A program made the position numbers and the translations under genes. From Solimonas sp. K1W22B-7 (GTDB taxonomy: Bacteria; Pseudomonadota; Gammaproteobacteria; Nevskiales; Nevskiaceae), in NCBI RefSeq assembly GCF_003428335.1, contig NZ_CP031704.1:1054001-1118000 (forward strand): a stretch of 64,000 nt of DNA, read 5' to 3'. How positions within the stretch are numbered: position 1 is the first letter of the stretch; every line of letters starts with the position of its first letter. This document shows, one piece after another, positions 56,868 to 64,000 of this stretch. The notes beneath the pieces were generated by a model. It was given only the letters and a program-made list of their open reading frames with translations, was not told the DNA's origin and searched no databases.

Positions 56868-58718
56868 CTAGGGGGCGGTCCCGCCGGGGCGCAGCAGCCG
56901 CGCCAGTTCCTCCGGCGGCAGCGTCGCGCCGTAGTGGTAGCCCTGGGCCTCGTCGCAGCCGAGCCTGGCCAGCGCTGCCGCCACCTCGGCGGTCTCCACG
57001 CCTTCGGCCACGGCGCTCAGGCCCATGCTGTGGGCCAGGTCGATGCTGGTGCGGACGATGGCCGCGTGGCGCGGGTCGCGCAGCATGTCGCGCACGAACA
57101 TCTGGTCGATCTTCATCACGTCCACCGGCAGGCGGCTGAGGCGTGCCATGGAGGAGTGGCCCACGCCGAAGTCGTCCAGCGAGATGCGCGCGCCGGCCTC
57201 GCGGATCAGCCGCAGCGTCTCCAGGCCCTGGTCGGTCTCGTCGCAGATGGCGCTCTCGGTGATCTCGAACTCGATGTGCTGCGGCGGCACGCCGGATTCG
57301 GCGAGCTGGCGCAGCACCGCCTCGGTGAAGCCGCGGTCGCCGATGGCGCGCGCCGACAGGTTGATCGACAGCGCCAGCTCATGCCCGGCCTGTTGCCAGG
57401 AATGCCAGGCGCTGCCCGACATGCGCAGCACGGCCAGCGTGAGATCCACGATCAGGTCGCTCATCTCCGCCAGCGGGATGAATTCCCCGGGCGAGACATT
57501 GCCCAGCTGCGGATGGCGCCAGCGCAGCAGTGCTTCCACGCCGAGGATCCTGCCCTCCGGCAGGCTGACGCGCGGCTGGAACACCGCGAACAGTTCCGCG
57601 CGCTGGTCGGCACCGCGCAGGTCGTGGATCAGGCCCAGGCGCCGCGCCGAACTGCGATCGCGCACCGGGTCGTAAAGCAGGCAGCCATGCAGCGTGCCCT
57701 TGGCGTCGTGCATCGCCATGTCGGCGCGCAGCAGCAGCTCATGGCCGTCGCTGCCGTGTTCCGGGCAGAGGCTGATGCCGAAGCGGGCGGTGACCGCCAG
57801 CCGGGCAGCACCGATGTCGATCGGCTCGCGCAGGCAGGCCTGGATGCTGCGCGCCAGCGCCAGCGGATCCGCGCCGTCCTGCAGCGGCAGCCACAGCGCG
57901 AACTTGTCGCCGGACAGGCGCGCGACCCGCGCGCCCGGGGGCAGGTCTGTTGTCAGCCGCGAGGCGATGGCGCAGAGCACCTGGTCGCCGGTGCGATGCC
58001 CCAGCGAATGATTGATCTCGCCGAAGCGCTCCAGGTCCAGCAGCATCAGCGCATGCGGGCCGCAGCGCTGCAGGTCCATGGCGCCCAGTTCCTCGCGCAG
58101 CCGCGTGAGGTTGGGCAGGCCGGTGAGCGCGTCGCGCCGCATCTGCTGGTAGAGGCGCTCCTGCAGCTCGCGGCGCTCCTGGCTCTCCTGCAGCATCACC
58201 ACGATGTCGGCCACCGTGGCGCAGAACTGCTGCTCGTCCAGCGACCAGCGGCGCGCCGGGCCGACGTGTTCCAGGCAGACGATGCCCACGGTATGGCCGC
58301 TGCGGCGCACGGTGGCGTCGAGCATGGAGCTGATGCCCAGGGGCTTGAGGTAGCCGGACGCGAATTCGCGGGTCGCCGGATCGTTGCAGGCGTCGTGCGC
58401 GGCGATCGCGCGGCTGTGCGCCAGCGTGTGGAAATACACCGGGTAGTCCTCGGCGCGGAGCATCTCGCCGCTGGAATGGCTGTCGCTGCCGTGGAAATGC
58501 AGGTGCCGGCAATGCAGCCGGCCCGCCGCCTGGTCCAGGTCCCAGATGCTGACACGCTCCACGCCGATGACCTCGGCGACGCGGCGCGTGAGCCGGGCGT
58601 AAGCCTCGGCCAGGGGCAGCAGGTCGAGCCGTTCGGAGGTCAGCAGCTGTACCAGCACGCCCTGCTGGGCGCGCACGCGCTGTTCGGCGACGACGTCCTC
58701 TCCCATCGCGTTAGGCAC
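56868..58718 (-). CDS. GAF-GGDEF-EAL protein; GGDEF degenerate, EAL intact
   Basis: A 616-residue signalling protein. An N-terminal GAF-like sensor domain (about 25-185) is joined by a short coiled coil to a GGDEF domain (about 195-350) and an EAL domain (about 365-610). The GGDEF signature reads SGDKF, so diguanylate cyclase activity is unlikely. The EAL residues (VEALLRWRHP, LDDFGVGHSSM, MKIDQMFV, AEGVE) look intact, suggesting a c-di-GMP phosphodiesterase, perhaps gated by GTP binding to the GGDEF part. No membrane helix. Start at Met 58718 or 58706. Confidence 0.9.
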   Translation of the reverse strand: MPNAMGEDVVAEQRVRAQQGVLVQLLTSERLDLLPLAEAYARLTRRVAEVIGVERVSIWDLDQAAGRLHCRHLHFHGSDSHSSGEMLRAEDYPVYFHTLAHSRAIAAHDACNDPATREFASGYLKPLGISSMLDATVRRSGHTVGIVCLEHVGPARRWSLDEQQFCATVADIVVMLQESQERRELQERLYQQMRRDALTGLPNLTRLREELGAMDLQRCGPHALMLLDLERFGEINHSLGHRTGDQVLCAIASRLTTDLPPGARVARLSGDKFALWLPLQDGADPLALARSIQACLREPIDIGAARLAVTARFGISLCPEHGSDGHELLLRADMAMHDAKGTLHGCLLYDPVRDRSSARRLGLIHDLRGADQRAELFAVFQPRVSLPEGRILGVEALLRWRHPQLGNVSPGEFIPLAEMSDLIVDLTLAVLRMSGSAWHSWQQAGHELALSINLSARAIGDRGFTEAVLRQLAESGVPPQHIEFEITESAICDETDQGLETLRLIREAGARISLDDFGVGHSSMARLSRLPVDVMKIDQMFVRDMLRDPRHAAIVRTSIDLAHSMGLSAVAEGVETAEVAAALARLGCDEAQGYHYGATLPPEELARLLRPGGTAP

Positions 58719-58867
58719 CCGAAGTCTCCCCCTGTCCCAGAGTTAACACGCGGCCGGGACCGGCGCAAGGCGGGGGCTGTTGCCGCGGCGCCACCCCGGC
58801 CGGCCCGTTCATCGGGAATACGGAACTCCGTTAGGAGATACCGGCACCGCCCCTTAAAATATTCGAC

Positions 58868-60064
58868 ATGAGCCAACGCGACCTCGCCCTGCCGCTGTGC
58901 CGCCTGCTTGCCGCCTGGTGCGTGCTGCAGGGCCTGCAGCAGTTTGCACAGGCCCTGGCCGGCCCGGTATCGGTGGTGGTGGGCGGCGGCCTGTGGCTGC
59001 TGGCGGCGGTGCTGCTCTGGACCCAGGCCGGGCGTATCGCGCCCTGGCTGTTGCCGCCGGGCGCGGGCACCACGCCGCGCCGCGGCGCGGCCGGCACCGA
59101 GCGTCGCCAGGGACAACTGCTGCTGCTCGCTGCCGGTCTGCTGTTGCTGGCCGACGCGATGGCCTCCGGCGCGGGCATGGCGATGCGCGCCTGGCTGGCG
59201 CCCTCGCGGTTGCCGCTGCTGCTGTGGGCGCCACAGCTGGTGGTCTGCGTGCTGCAGCTGATCGCGGGTCTGGCGCTGCTGTGGCTGGCGCGGCCGCTGC
59301 TGGAGCGTGCCATCCCCGAGGCGTCGCCGTCGCAGGGCCTGGACACGCGCCTGCCGCGCGCACTGGGCGAGATGATCGGCAGCATCGGCCTCACCGGCAT
59401 CAACAAGCTCACCGAGCTGGCGCTGACGCTCAAGGACGAGGCCGAGGGTCACGCGATCCGCGCGGTGAAGTCCTCGATGGACATGGTGATCGCAGCCGTG
59501 CAGGGCCGGCGCCCGGATTTCTCCGGCGCACTGTCGGCCGACGGCACGGTGACCATCGTGTTCAGCGACATGGAAGGCTTCAGCGCCATGACCGAACGCC
59601 TCGGCGACCAGGACGCGCACGAGGTGATCAAGCTGCACAACCAAGTGGTGCGCAAGGAACTGCAGCGCGAGAACGGCAAGGAGGTGGAGCTGCAGGGCGA
59701 CGGCTTCCTGCTGGCCTTTGCCGATCCGGCGGCCGCGCTGCGCTGTGCCATCGGCATCCAGCGCGCCTTCGCGCGGCACAACGCCCGGCATGAGGGCGAG
59801 CCGATCCGCGTGCGCATCGGCCTGCATACCGGCACGCCGATTCAGGAGGGCGACCGCTTCTTCGGCATCACCGTGATCCTGGCGGCGCGCATCGCCGCGC
59901 TGGCGCAGGGCGGCGAGATCCTGGCCTCGGCGGCGCTGCACGAGCGCTGCGCGGGAGATCCGGACTTCCACTTCGGCGAGCCGCGCGAGGCGGAACTCAA
60001 GGGCCTGGCGGGCCGTCACCGCATGCATCCCCTGTCGTGGACCGACTCCGCAAGAAGCGGATAG
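58868..60064 (+). CDS. Class III adenylate/guanylate cyclase, membrane bound
   Basis: A 398-residue protein with four hydrophobic helices in the first 145 residues and a C-terminal class III cyclase domain (about 225-390). VTIVFSDMEGFSAMTERLGD holds the first metal-binding Asp (near 234), ELQGDGFLLAF the second (near 278), and IRVRIGLHTGTPIQEGDRFF the conserved central strand. It should make cAMP (or cGMP) in response to a membrane signal. Divergent from the GGDEF-EAL gene across 149 bases, so cyclic-nucleotide genes are paired here. Confidence 0.88.
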   Translation: MSQRDLALPLCRLLAAWCVLQGLQQFAQALAGPVSVVVGGGLWLLAAVLLWTQAGRIAPWLLPPGAGTTPRRGAAGTERRQGQLLLLAAGLLLLADAMASGAGMAMRAWLAPSRLPLLLWAPQLVVCVLQLIAGLALLWLARPLLERAIPEASPSQGLDTRLPRALGEMIGSIGLTGINKLTELALTLKDEAEGHAIRAVKSSMDMVIAAVQGRRPDFSGALSADGTVTIVFSDMEGFSAMTERLGDQDAHEVIKLHNQVVRKELQRENGKEVELQGDGFLLAFADPAAALRCAIGIQRAFARHNARHEGEPIRVRIGLHTGTPIQEGDRFFGITVILAARIAALAQGGEILASAALHERCAGDPDFHFGEPREAELKGLAGRHRMHPLSWTDSARSG

Positions 60065-60116
60065 GCCCAGCACCTGCGGCCGGCGACACTGGCTGCAGGT
60101 AAACAGGAGCATGAAC

Positions 60117-61184
60117 ATGGACCACGAACTCTGCTGGCAGGCCGTACAGGAACGCGATGCCTCGCGTGACGGCGATTTTTACTACGGCGTGCTGACCACC
60201 GGCGTCTACTGCCGGCCGTCCTGCGCCTCGCGCCGGCCCTTGCGCAAGAACGTGCGTTTCTACGGGACACCCGCTGCCGCCGAGGCCGACGGCCTGCGCG
60301 CCTGCAAGCGCTGCCGCCCGCTGGAATCGCGCGCCGACCGCCGCACCGTGGCGCGCATCGAGGCGCTGTGCCGCTACATCGAAAGCCACGCGCAGGAGCC
60401 GCTGCCGCTGGAGACGCTGGCGGAGCAGGCGCACCTGAGTCCCTTCCATCTGCAGCGCCAGTTCAAGGCCGTGACCGGCGTCAGCCCGCGGCAGTACGTC
60501 GAGGCCTGCCGCCTGCGCACCCTGCGCCAGGGCCTGCGCGAGGGCGCCTCGGTGACGCGCGCGATCCATGACGCCGGCTTCGGCTCGGCCAGCCGTGTCT
60601 ACGAACGCGTCGGCACACGCCTGGGCATGACGCCGAAGCAGTACCGCGCCGGCGGCGCCGGCGTGGCGATCTCCCATGCCGTGTCGAAGACGCCGCTGGG
60701 CCTGCTGATGATGGGCGCCACCGACCGCGGCCTGTGCTTCGTGCAGTTCGGCGACAGCGAGGCCGCCCTGCTGGAGCAGCTGCAACGCGAATATCCGGGC
60801 GCGGAGCTGGCGCCGATGGATGGTGCGCAGCGCCAGCAGTTCGCCGCCTGGATGCAGGCGCTGACGCAGCACATCGAGGGCGCGCCGCCGGCGCGGCAGC
60901 TGCCGCTGGACCTGCGCGGCACCGCCTTCCAGATGAAGGTCTGGGCCTACCTGCAGCAGATTCCCGGTGGCGAACTGCGCAGCTACACCGAGGTGGCCGT
61001 GGCCATCGGCGCACCGCGCGCGGTGCGCGCCGTGGCCTCCGCCTGCGCTGCCAACCGTGTCGCCCTGCTGGTGCCCTGCCACCGCGTGATCCGCGGCGAC
61101 GGCAGCCTGGGCGGCTACAAGTGGGGCCTGGAGCGCAAGCGCACGCTGATCGACCGCGAACGCGCGGCCAAGGCGGGTTCTTGA
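60117..61184 (+). CDS. ada: Ada, bifunctional methyl-DNA repair protein and regulator
   Basis: A 355-residue Ada protein. The N-terminal zinc domain has the four cysteines (TTGVYCRPSC and ACKRC) that accept methyl groups from phosphotriesters. An AraC-type helix-turn-helix region follows (about 80-180). The C-terminal O6-alkylguanine transferase has the active-site PCHRVI near 322. I choose ATG 60117 because the AGGAG site sits seven bases before it; ATG 60111 is too close. alkA follows with a four-base overlap, as in the adaptive response operon. Confidence 0.95.
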   Translation: MDHELCWQAVQERDASRDGDFYYGVLTTGVYCRPSCASRRPLRKNVRFYGTPAAAEADGLRACKRCRPLESRADRRTVARIEALCRYIESHAQEPLPLETLAEQAHLSPFHLQRQFKAVTGVSPRQYVEACRLRTLRQGLREGASVTRAIHDAGFGSASRVYERVGTRLGMTPKQYRAGGAGVAISHAVSKTPLGLLMMGATDRGLCFVQFGDSEAALLEQLQREYPGAELAPMDGAQRQQFAAWMQALTQHIEGAPPARQLPLDLRGTAFQMKVWAYLQQIPGGELRSYTEVAVAIGAPRAVRAVASACAANRVALLVPCHRVIRGDGSLGGYKWGLERKRTLIDRERAAKAGS

Positions 61185-61963
61185 GAGTCCTGGCCGAACT
61201 GCCGCTGCGCCAGGCGCTGCCCTGGCCGGTACTGCTGGACTACCTGCAGCCGCGCCTGATCCCGCTGCTGGAGCGCATCGCCGATGGTGCCTACGAGCGC
61301 CGCGTCGGCGAGGACTGGTTGCGCATCGCGCCCTCGGCCGATGGGCAGCAGCTGCAGATCGCCGCGGAGAAGCGCATTGCCGTCGCCGGCCTGGCGACAC
61401 GCGCCGCGCGCCTGTTTGCGGTGGAGGAAGACACGGCACCTGCGCTCAAGGCCCTCTCGCGCAGCGCCGTGCTCAAGCCCTTGGTGAAGCGCATGCCCGG
61501 CCTGCGACCGCCGGGCTGCTGGGATCCTTTCGAACTGTGCCTGCGCACGATCATCGGCCAGCAGGTCAGCGTCGCCGCCGCCGGCACGCTGATGCGCCGC
61601 CTGATTGAGCGCTGCGGCACGCTCGCCCCCGAGGCGCTGCTGGCCGCCGATCTCGAACAGATGGGCATGCCCGGCCGCCGTGTCGAAACGCTGCGCGTGC
61701 TAGCGCGGGCGGTGGGTGACGGGCTGCGGCTGGACGGCAGTTGGGAAGAGATCAACGCCGGCCTGTCGACACTGCCCGGCTTCGGTCCCTGGACGCGCGG
61801 CTATCTCGCGATCCGCCTGGGGCGGCAACCGGACGCCTTTCCGCATACCGACCTGGGGCTGGTGCGGGCGGCGGGTGCGGAGAATCCGGCGGCGCTGTTG
61901 CTGCAGGCGGAGGCCTGGCGGCCGCATCGGAGCCTGGCGGCTACTTTACTGTGGGCTGGCTAA
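61181..61963 (+). CDS. alkA: AlkA-type DNA-3-methyladenine glycosylase II
   Basis: A 260-residue HhH-GPD glycosylase removing alkylated bases. It begins at TTG 61181, overlapping the ada stop (TTGA). The AlkA core is WDPFELCLRTIIGQQVSVAA, the helix-hairpin-helix LSTLPGFGPWTRGYLAIRL, and the catalytic Asp in FPHTDLGLV. Co-translation with ada fits an alkylation-damage response in which Ada activates both genes. Confidence 0.93.
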   Translation: MRVLAELPLRQALPWPVLLDYLQPRLIPLLERIADGAYERRVGEDWLRIAPSADGQQLQIAAEKRIAVAGLATRAARLFAVEEDTAPALKALSRSAVLKPLVKRMPGLRPPGCWDPFELCLRTIIGQQVSVAAAGTLMRRLIERCGTLAPEALLAADLEQMGMPGRRVETLRVLARAVGDGLRLDGSWEEINAGLSTLPGFGPWTRGYLAIRLGRQPDAFPHTDLGLVRAAGAENPAALLLQAEAWRPHRSLAATLLWAG

Positions 61964-61974
61964 GGCCTGTTGTG

Positions 61975-61996
61975 TAGGAGCCAGCTTGCTGGCGAC
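61975..61996. repeat. Single REP-like element
   Basis: A GTAGGAGC start, then a small hairpin (GCCAGC 61980-61985 / GCTGGC 61988-61993) and GCGA-type end. The plan is the same as each arm of the large palindrome at 33958-34025. It follows the alkA stop by about 11 bases. Confidence 0.6.
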
Positions 61997-62097
61997 CTGG
62001 TCGAAGGAACTGCCAGGCCGAGGCAACTAAGCCTAACTTGTCAGTTGATTGCGGTAAGTGTCGCCGCAACGGCCAGATGCGGCTAAGAAATTCAGAA

Positions 62098-62131
62098 TTT
62101 CGTTTACGAAAGCTCTCCACTCCCGCATACT
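62098..62131 (+). promoter_or_regulatory. Candidate promoter and operator-like palindrome for the retron RNA
   Basis: TTTACG (62103-62108) and CATACT (62126-62131), each four of six to consensus, are 17 bases apart. They predict a start near 62138, exactly where the proposed retron arm a1 begins. A 14-base palindrome (TTTCGTTTACGAAA, 62098-62111) covers the -35 box and could be a regulator site. Confidence 0.5.
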
Positions 62132-62137
62132 TTCAGC

Positions 62138-62323
62138 GCTCAGTTACGCGTATCTGTGGTTGTTAGTAATTTAACGCCATTGTCGGGCGTATCGCCAGAC
62201 AGTAGTTGATTGAGCGACATCGACGGCACGAAGGCGCAGGCGCGCCCAATCTGTCCCTTCGCTGTCGCTCGTGTTGATTGGGCGCGCCTGCGCCTTCGTG
62301 CCTGTAGTTCAAGGTAGCTGAGC
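62138..62323 (+). ncRNA. Probable retron msr-msd non-coding RNA
   Basis: The 186-base region has retron layout. Arm a1 (GCTCAGTTAC, 62138-62147) can pair with a2 (GTAGCTGAGC, 62314-62323), ten pairs with one G-U. After a1 comes an msr-like part with a small stem (ACGCC/GGCGT near 62173-62190). Then comes a long msd-like hairpin: perfect 26-base arms 62225-62250 and 62277-62302 with a 26-base loop. G62148, the first base after a1, would be the branching guanosine by analogy with Ec86. The effector gene starts eight bases after a2. The predicted DNA product is roughly 85-95 bases. The reverse transcriptase is not in view, so this rests on structure and context. Confidence 0.65.
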
Positions 62324-62331
62324 CTACCTAA

Positions 62332-62871
62332 ATGACTTTTGACGCAATAAATACGTTTATTGAGACGGTCGATCCGCAACGGGCGACCGTCGTTTCTTTT
62401 CCGGAATTCATTTTGGTTTTTGGCGGTCCTCTCGCCAAGAAAGTTCGCTCTTCTCCAGTCTCGCAAAGAGATGCATTTCTCCGATGGTTGGCTGCCAATC
62501 GTTCGGAGCTACATAGCGTCCTATTGCTCCCTGAAAGCTTCGAAGATTGGAACGACTTCAGTACATATAGTGATCTCTTGCTGTTTGAGAAGGATCTGGG
62601 ATACCTGACAAGTGCTGTTGTAGTTTTCTTGGAAGCTCCCGGTTCGATTGCGGAGCTTGGTGCTTTTTCTCAGATTGACTCACTGAGTGAGCGTTTGATG
62701 GTCGTCGTCTCTGACGAGTACCACCCCGCTCGATCATTTATAAGCTTGGGCCCGATTCGCAGCGTAAAGGAAACTCAACAACATCCGCATAGTGTCTGCA
62801 CTATTCCGAGCGTAGTGCCGAACGAATTGAAGAAGCACGCCCCAGTAATTGCTGAGATGCTTGATGCGTGA
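62332..62871 (+). CDS. Retron-type nucleoside deoxyribosyltransferase-like effector, apparently truncated
   Basis: A 179-residue protein that aligns with the N-terminal domain of the retron Eco1 (Ec86)/St85-type effectors: EFILVFGGP (25-33), DLLLFEKDLGYLTSAVVVFL (81-100), EAPGSIAELGAFSQ (101-114) and ARSFISLGPIR (133-143). In those retrons this toxin degrades nucleotides or NAD-like substrates when its RT-msDNA partner is disturbed. From memory the Eco1 effector is about 307 residues, with a C-terminal winged-helix part that is missing here. The stop TGA coincides with the first bases of the adjoining IS element, so the gene has probably been cut. Lower GC than the rest of the window marks it as acquired. 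Confidence 0.75.
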   Translation: MTFDAINTFIETVDPQRATVVSFPEFILVFGGPLAKKVRSSPVSQRDAFLRWLAANRSELHSVLLLPESFEDWNDFSTYSDLLLFEKDLGYLTSAVVVFLEAPGSIAELGAFSQIDSLSERLMVVVSDEYHPARSFISLGPIRSVKETQQHPHSVCTIPSVVPNELKKHAPVIAEMLDA

Positions 62872-62916
62872 CCCGTCCTGAAATAGGTTGACACCTATAC
62901 GGGGTAAAACTGGTCG

Positions 62917-63753
62917 CTAAAGTATGCTGGATACAGACGCCCGATGGACTTCATCGGGCGTTTTGTATTTCAGGGCCAGGTGTGGCCGTTCATGGTTGTA
63001 GGTGTGGATGGACTGCCGGACCATCTGTTCGGCCTGCTCAAGGTTGGCGGGTCGCTGGAGCAGGAATTCGTTCTTCAGGATGCCGTTGACGCGCTCTGCC
63101 AGGGCGTTCTGGTAGCAGTCGTAGCCGTCGGTCATCGAGCAGGTCAGGCCGTGTCGTTGGTGGATCTGCTGGTAGACGTTCGAGCAGTACTGGATGCCCC
63201 GGTCGGAGTGGTGGATCAGCCGCTGAGCCGTCTGCCGGGTCTTGAGCGCCATCTTCAGGGCCTCACTGACCTGCTCGGTCTGCAGGCTGTCGTGGACGTG
63301 ATAGCCGACGATCTTGCGGGAGTAGGCATCGGTGACCAGGCTCAGGTAGACGCATTTCTCCCGCGTCGGCAGATAAGTGATGTCGGCGACCCAGACCTGC
63401 TCGCCGGTCGCGGGCTGGATGCCGCTTCCCGGCTTGAGCAGGTTCGGATGCTTGCGGAAGCGATGATGGCTGTCGGTGGTCTTGTGGTACGCCCGGCGGC
63501 TGGGGACCAGCATCCGGGCGTTGCGCAGAATACCGAACAGGGTATCTCGCCCCACGTGGATGCCGTCGGGCCGCTGCAGCAGGTGCTGCAGCTTGCGGGT
63601 GCCCACGCGCGGCTGGCGCAGGCGAATCTGCTCCACGCGCCGGATCACCTCGGAACAGGTCTGTGCACGCTCGCGCGCGCACTCCAGCCGCTGGTAGTAC
63701 GCCTGCCGGCTGATGCCCATGTAGCGGCAAGCCCTCTTAACGCTCAAGCCCAT
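62917..63753 (-). CDS. IS3-family transposase OrfB (DDE catalytic part)
   Basis: A 278-residue protein with an N-terminal HTH_21-like region (SVKRACRYMGISRQAYYQR) and an rve integrase domain. The catalytic triad is visible: Asp in WVADITYL, Asp in HHSDRGIQYCS, Glu in ALAERVNGILKNEF (D-D-35-E type). It ends with the usual HERPHLALKYKTPDEVH. It is intact. It is probably made as an OrfAB fusion by -1 frameshifting from orfA. Confidence 0.95.
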   Translation of the reverse strand: MGLSVKRACRYMGISRQAYYQRLECARERAQTCSEVIRRVEQIRLRQPRVGTRKLQHLLQRPDGIHVGRDTLFGILRNARMLVPSRRAYHKTTDSHHRFRKHPNLLKPGSGIQPATGEQVWVADITYLPTREKCVYLSLVTDAYSRKIVGYHVHDSLQTEQVSEALKMALKTRQTAQRLIHHSDRGIQYCSNVYQQIHQRHGLTCSMTDGYDCYQNALAERVNGILKNEFLLQRPANLEQAEQMVRQSIHTYNHERPHLALKYKTPDEVHRASVSSIL

Positions 63754-64000
63754 TACGAGCTTTTGCGCGAGGACTTGCCCACAGGCTTTTTTACCACCAC
63801 TCCGTAGTCCTTCTTCAGGACATCCACCACCGCCTCGAAAAACTGGGCCTTCTCCTTGGCCTCCCGCAACTCGACCTCCAGCTGCTTGATCCGCTGCTCG
63901 GGCGTCAGTGGCTTCTTTTCACTCATCATCGGCTTCCCTTGAGGAGCCCATGATGCCCGCCCCGCTACAGGCCGGCCATATCGCCGAACCCAGTGCAGAA
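63753..64000 (-). CDS. IS3-family transposase OrfA, C-terminal part (5' end outside window)
   Basis: The frame is open from the window edge to TAA at 63755-63753, which overlaps the orfB start (TAATG). It begins LHWVRRYGR, the end of the OrfA helix-turn-helix, and continues with a leucine-zipper-like helix (QRIKQLEVELREAKEKAQFF). Near the end lies the slippery heptamer A-AAA-AAG (63792-63786), in the right phase for a -1 shift into orfB. Confidence 0.85.
   Translation of the reverse strand, partial: LHWVRRYGRPVAGRASWAPQGKPMMSEKKPLTPEQRIKQLEVELREAKEKAQFFEAVVDVLKKDYGVVVKKPVGKSSRKSS

Larger units (their letters stand above)
62869..64000 (-). mobile_element. IS3-family insertion sequence (one end visible, other end outside window)
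   Basis: The element reads on the minus strand with overlapping orfA and orfB. The visible end (the 3' end of the element) begins TGACCCGTCCTGAAATAGG at 62869, a TG-start terminus as usual for IS3 elements, 48 bases from the orfB stop. The distal end lies beyond 64000, so terminal repeats and target duplication cannot be checked. It abuts the retron effector gene. Confidence 0.85.

Noticed and set aside
62225-62302. The 26-bp inverted repeat as a simple terminator or REP element
   Set aside because: It lacks a T tract, is unlike the REP units of this window, and lies between complementary arms directly before a retron-type effector gene. Retron msd is the better explanation, though unproven.

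Overview
The window is GC-rich, tightly packed bacterial chromosome. The gene order mraZ-rsmH-ftsL-ftsI-murE-murF-mraY-murD-ftsW-murG-murC-murB-ddl-ftsQ-ftsA-ftsZ-lpxC, followed by a DUF721/DciA gene, an M23 peptidase and secA, is the classic gammaproteobacterial division/cell-wall (dcw) cluster. The type II MurB, the REP-like intergenic palindromes and the neighbouring steroid-type catabolic genes suggest a Nevskiales/Xanthomonadales-like lineage. That placement is a guess.

Layout. (1) Bases 1-9067 hold a flagellar-type export operon: fliF (3' end), a 163-codon ORF where fliG should be, fliH, fliI, fliJ, a fliK-like gene, a short flgD, flgE, a short FliM-like SPOA gene, fliN, fliO, fliP and a FliA-type sigma factor. 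Most genes overlap by 1-4 bases. The rotor parts look reduced: the FliF tail is short, no full FliG is present, and the FliM-like protein lacks the N-terminal CheY-binding motif. Secretion and hook parts are kept. (2) 9188-10212, minus strand: a two-gene TPR/unknown operon. (3) 10213-29545: an AT-rich control region with a MraZ operator, then the complete dcw cluster and lpxC. ftsZ has its own promoter, wrapped in a large interrupted palindrome. (4) 29727-33935: dciA-like gene, M23 peptidase, secA. (5) 34109-51981: an RND exporter, then probable steroid/cyclic-lipid catabolism genes (flavin monooxygenase, 3-ketosteroid dehydrogenase-like flavoprotein, two crotonases, two SDRs, an OYE-family reductase, an acyl-CoA carboxylase beta subunit), with an EAL phosphodiesterase, a PLD-family lipoprotein and a DapA-like aldolase interspersed. 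(6) 52179-61963: a PcfJ-like protein, a small membrane protein, a TAXI-family binding protein, a DUF1993 protein, a GAF-GGDEF-EAL protein, an adenylate cyclase, and an ada-alkA alkylation-repair pair. (7) 62040-64000: a lower-GC island. It holds a probable retron non-coding RNA (short flanking complementary arms around a long 26-bp perfect hairpin), immediately followed by a gene for a retron-type nucleoside-deoxyribosyltransferase-like effector. An IS3-family element appears to cut that gene and runs off the window.

The strongest candidate for an unusual system is the retron at the right end, whose reverse transcriptase is not in the window. Second is the motor-reduced flagellar secretion operon at the left end. 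Intergenic space carries several families of perfect inverted repeats (29, 31, 12, 12, 11 and 10 bp arms). No tRNA, rRNA or CRISPR array was seen.
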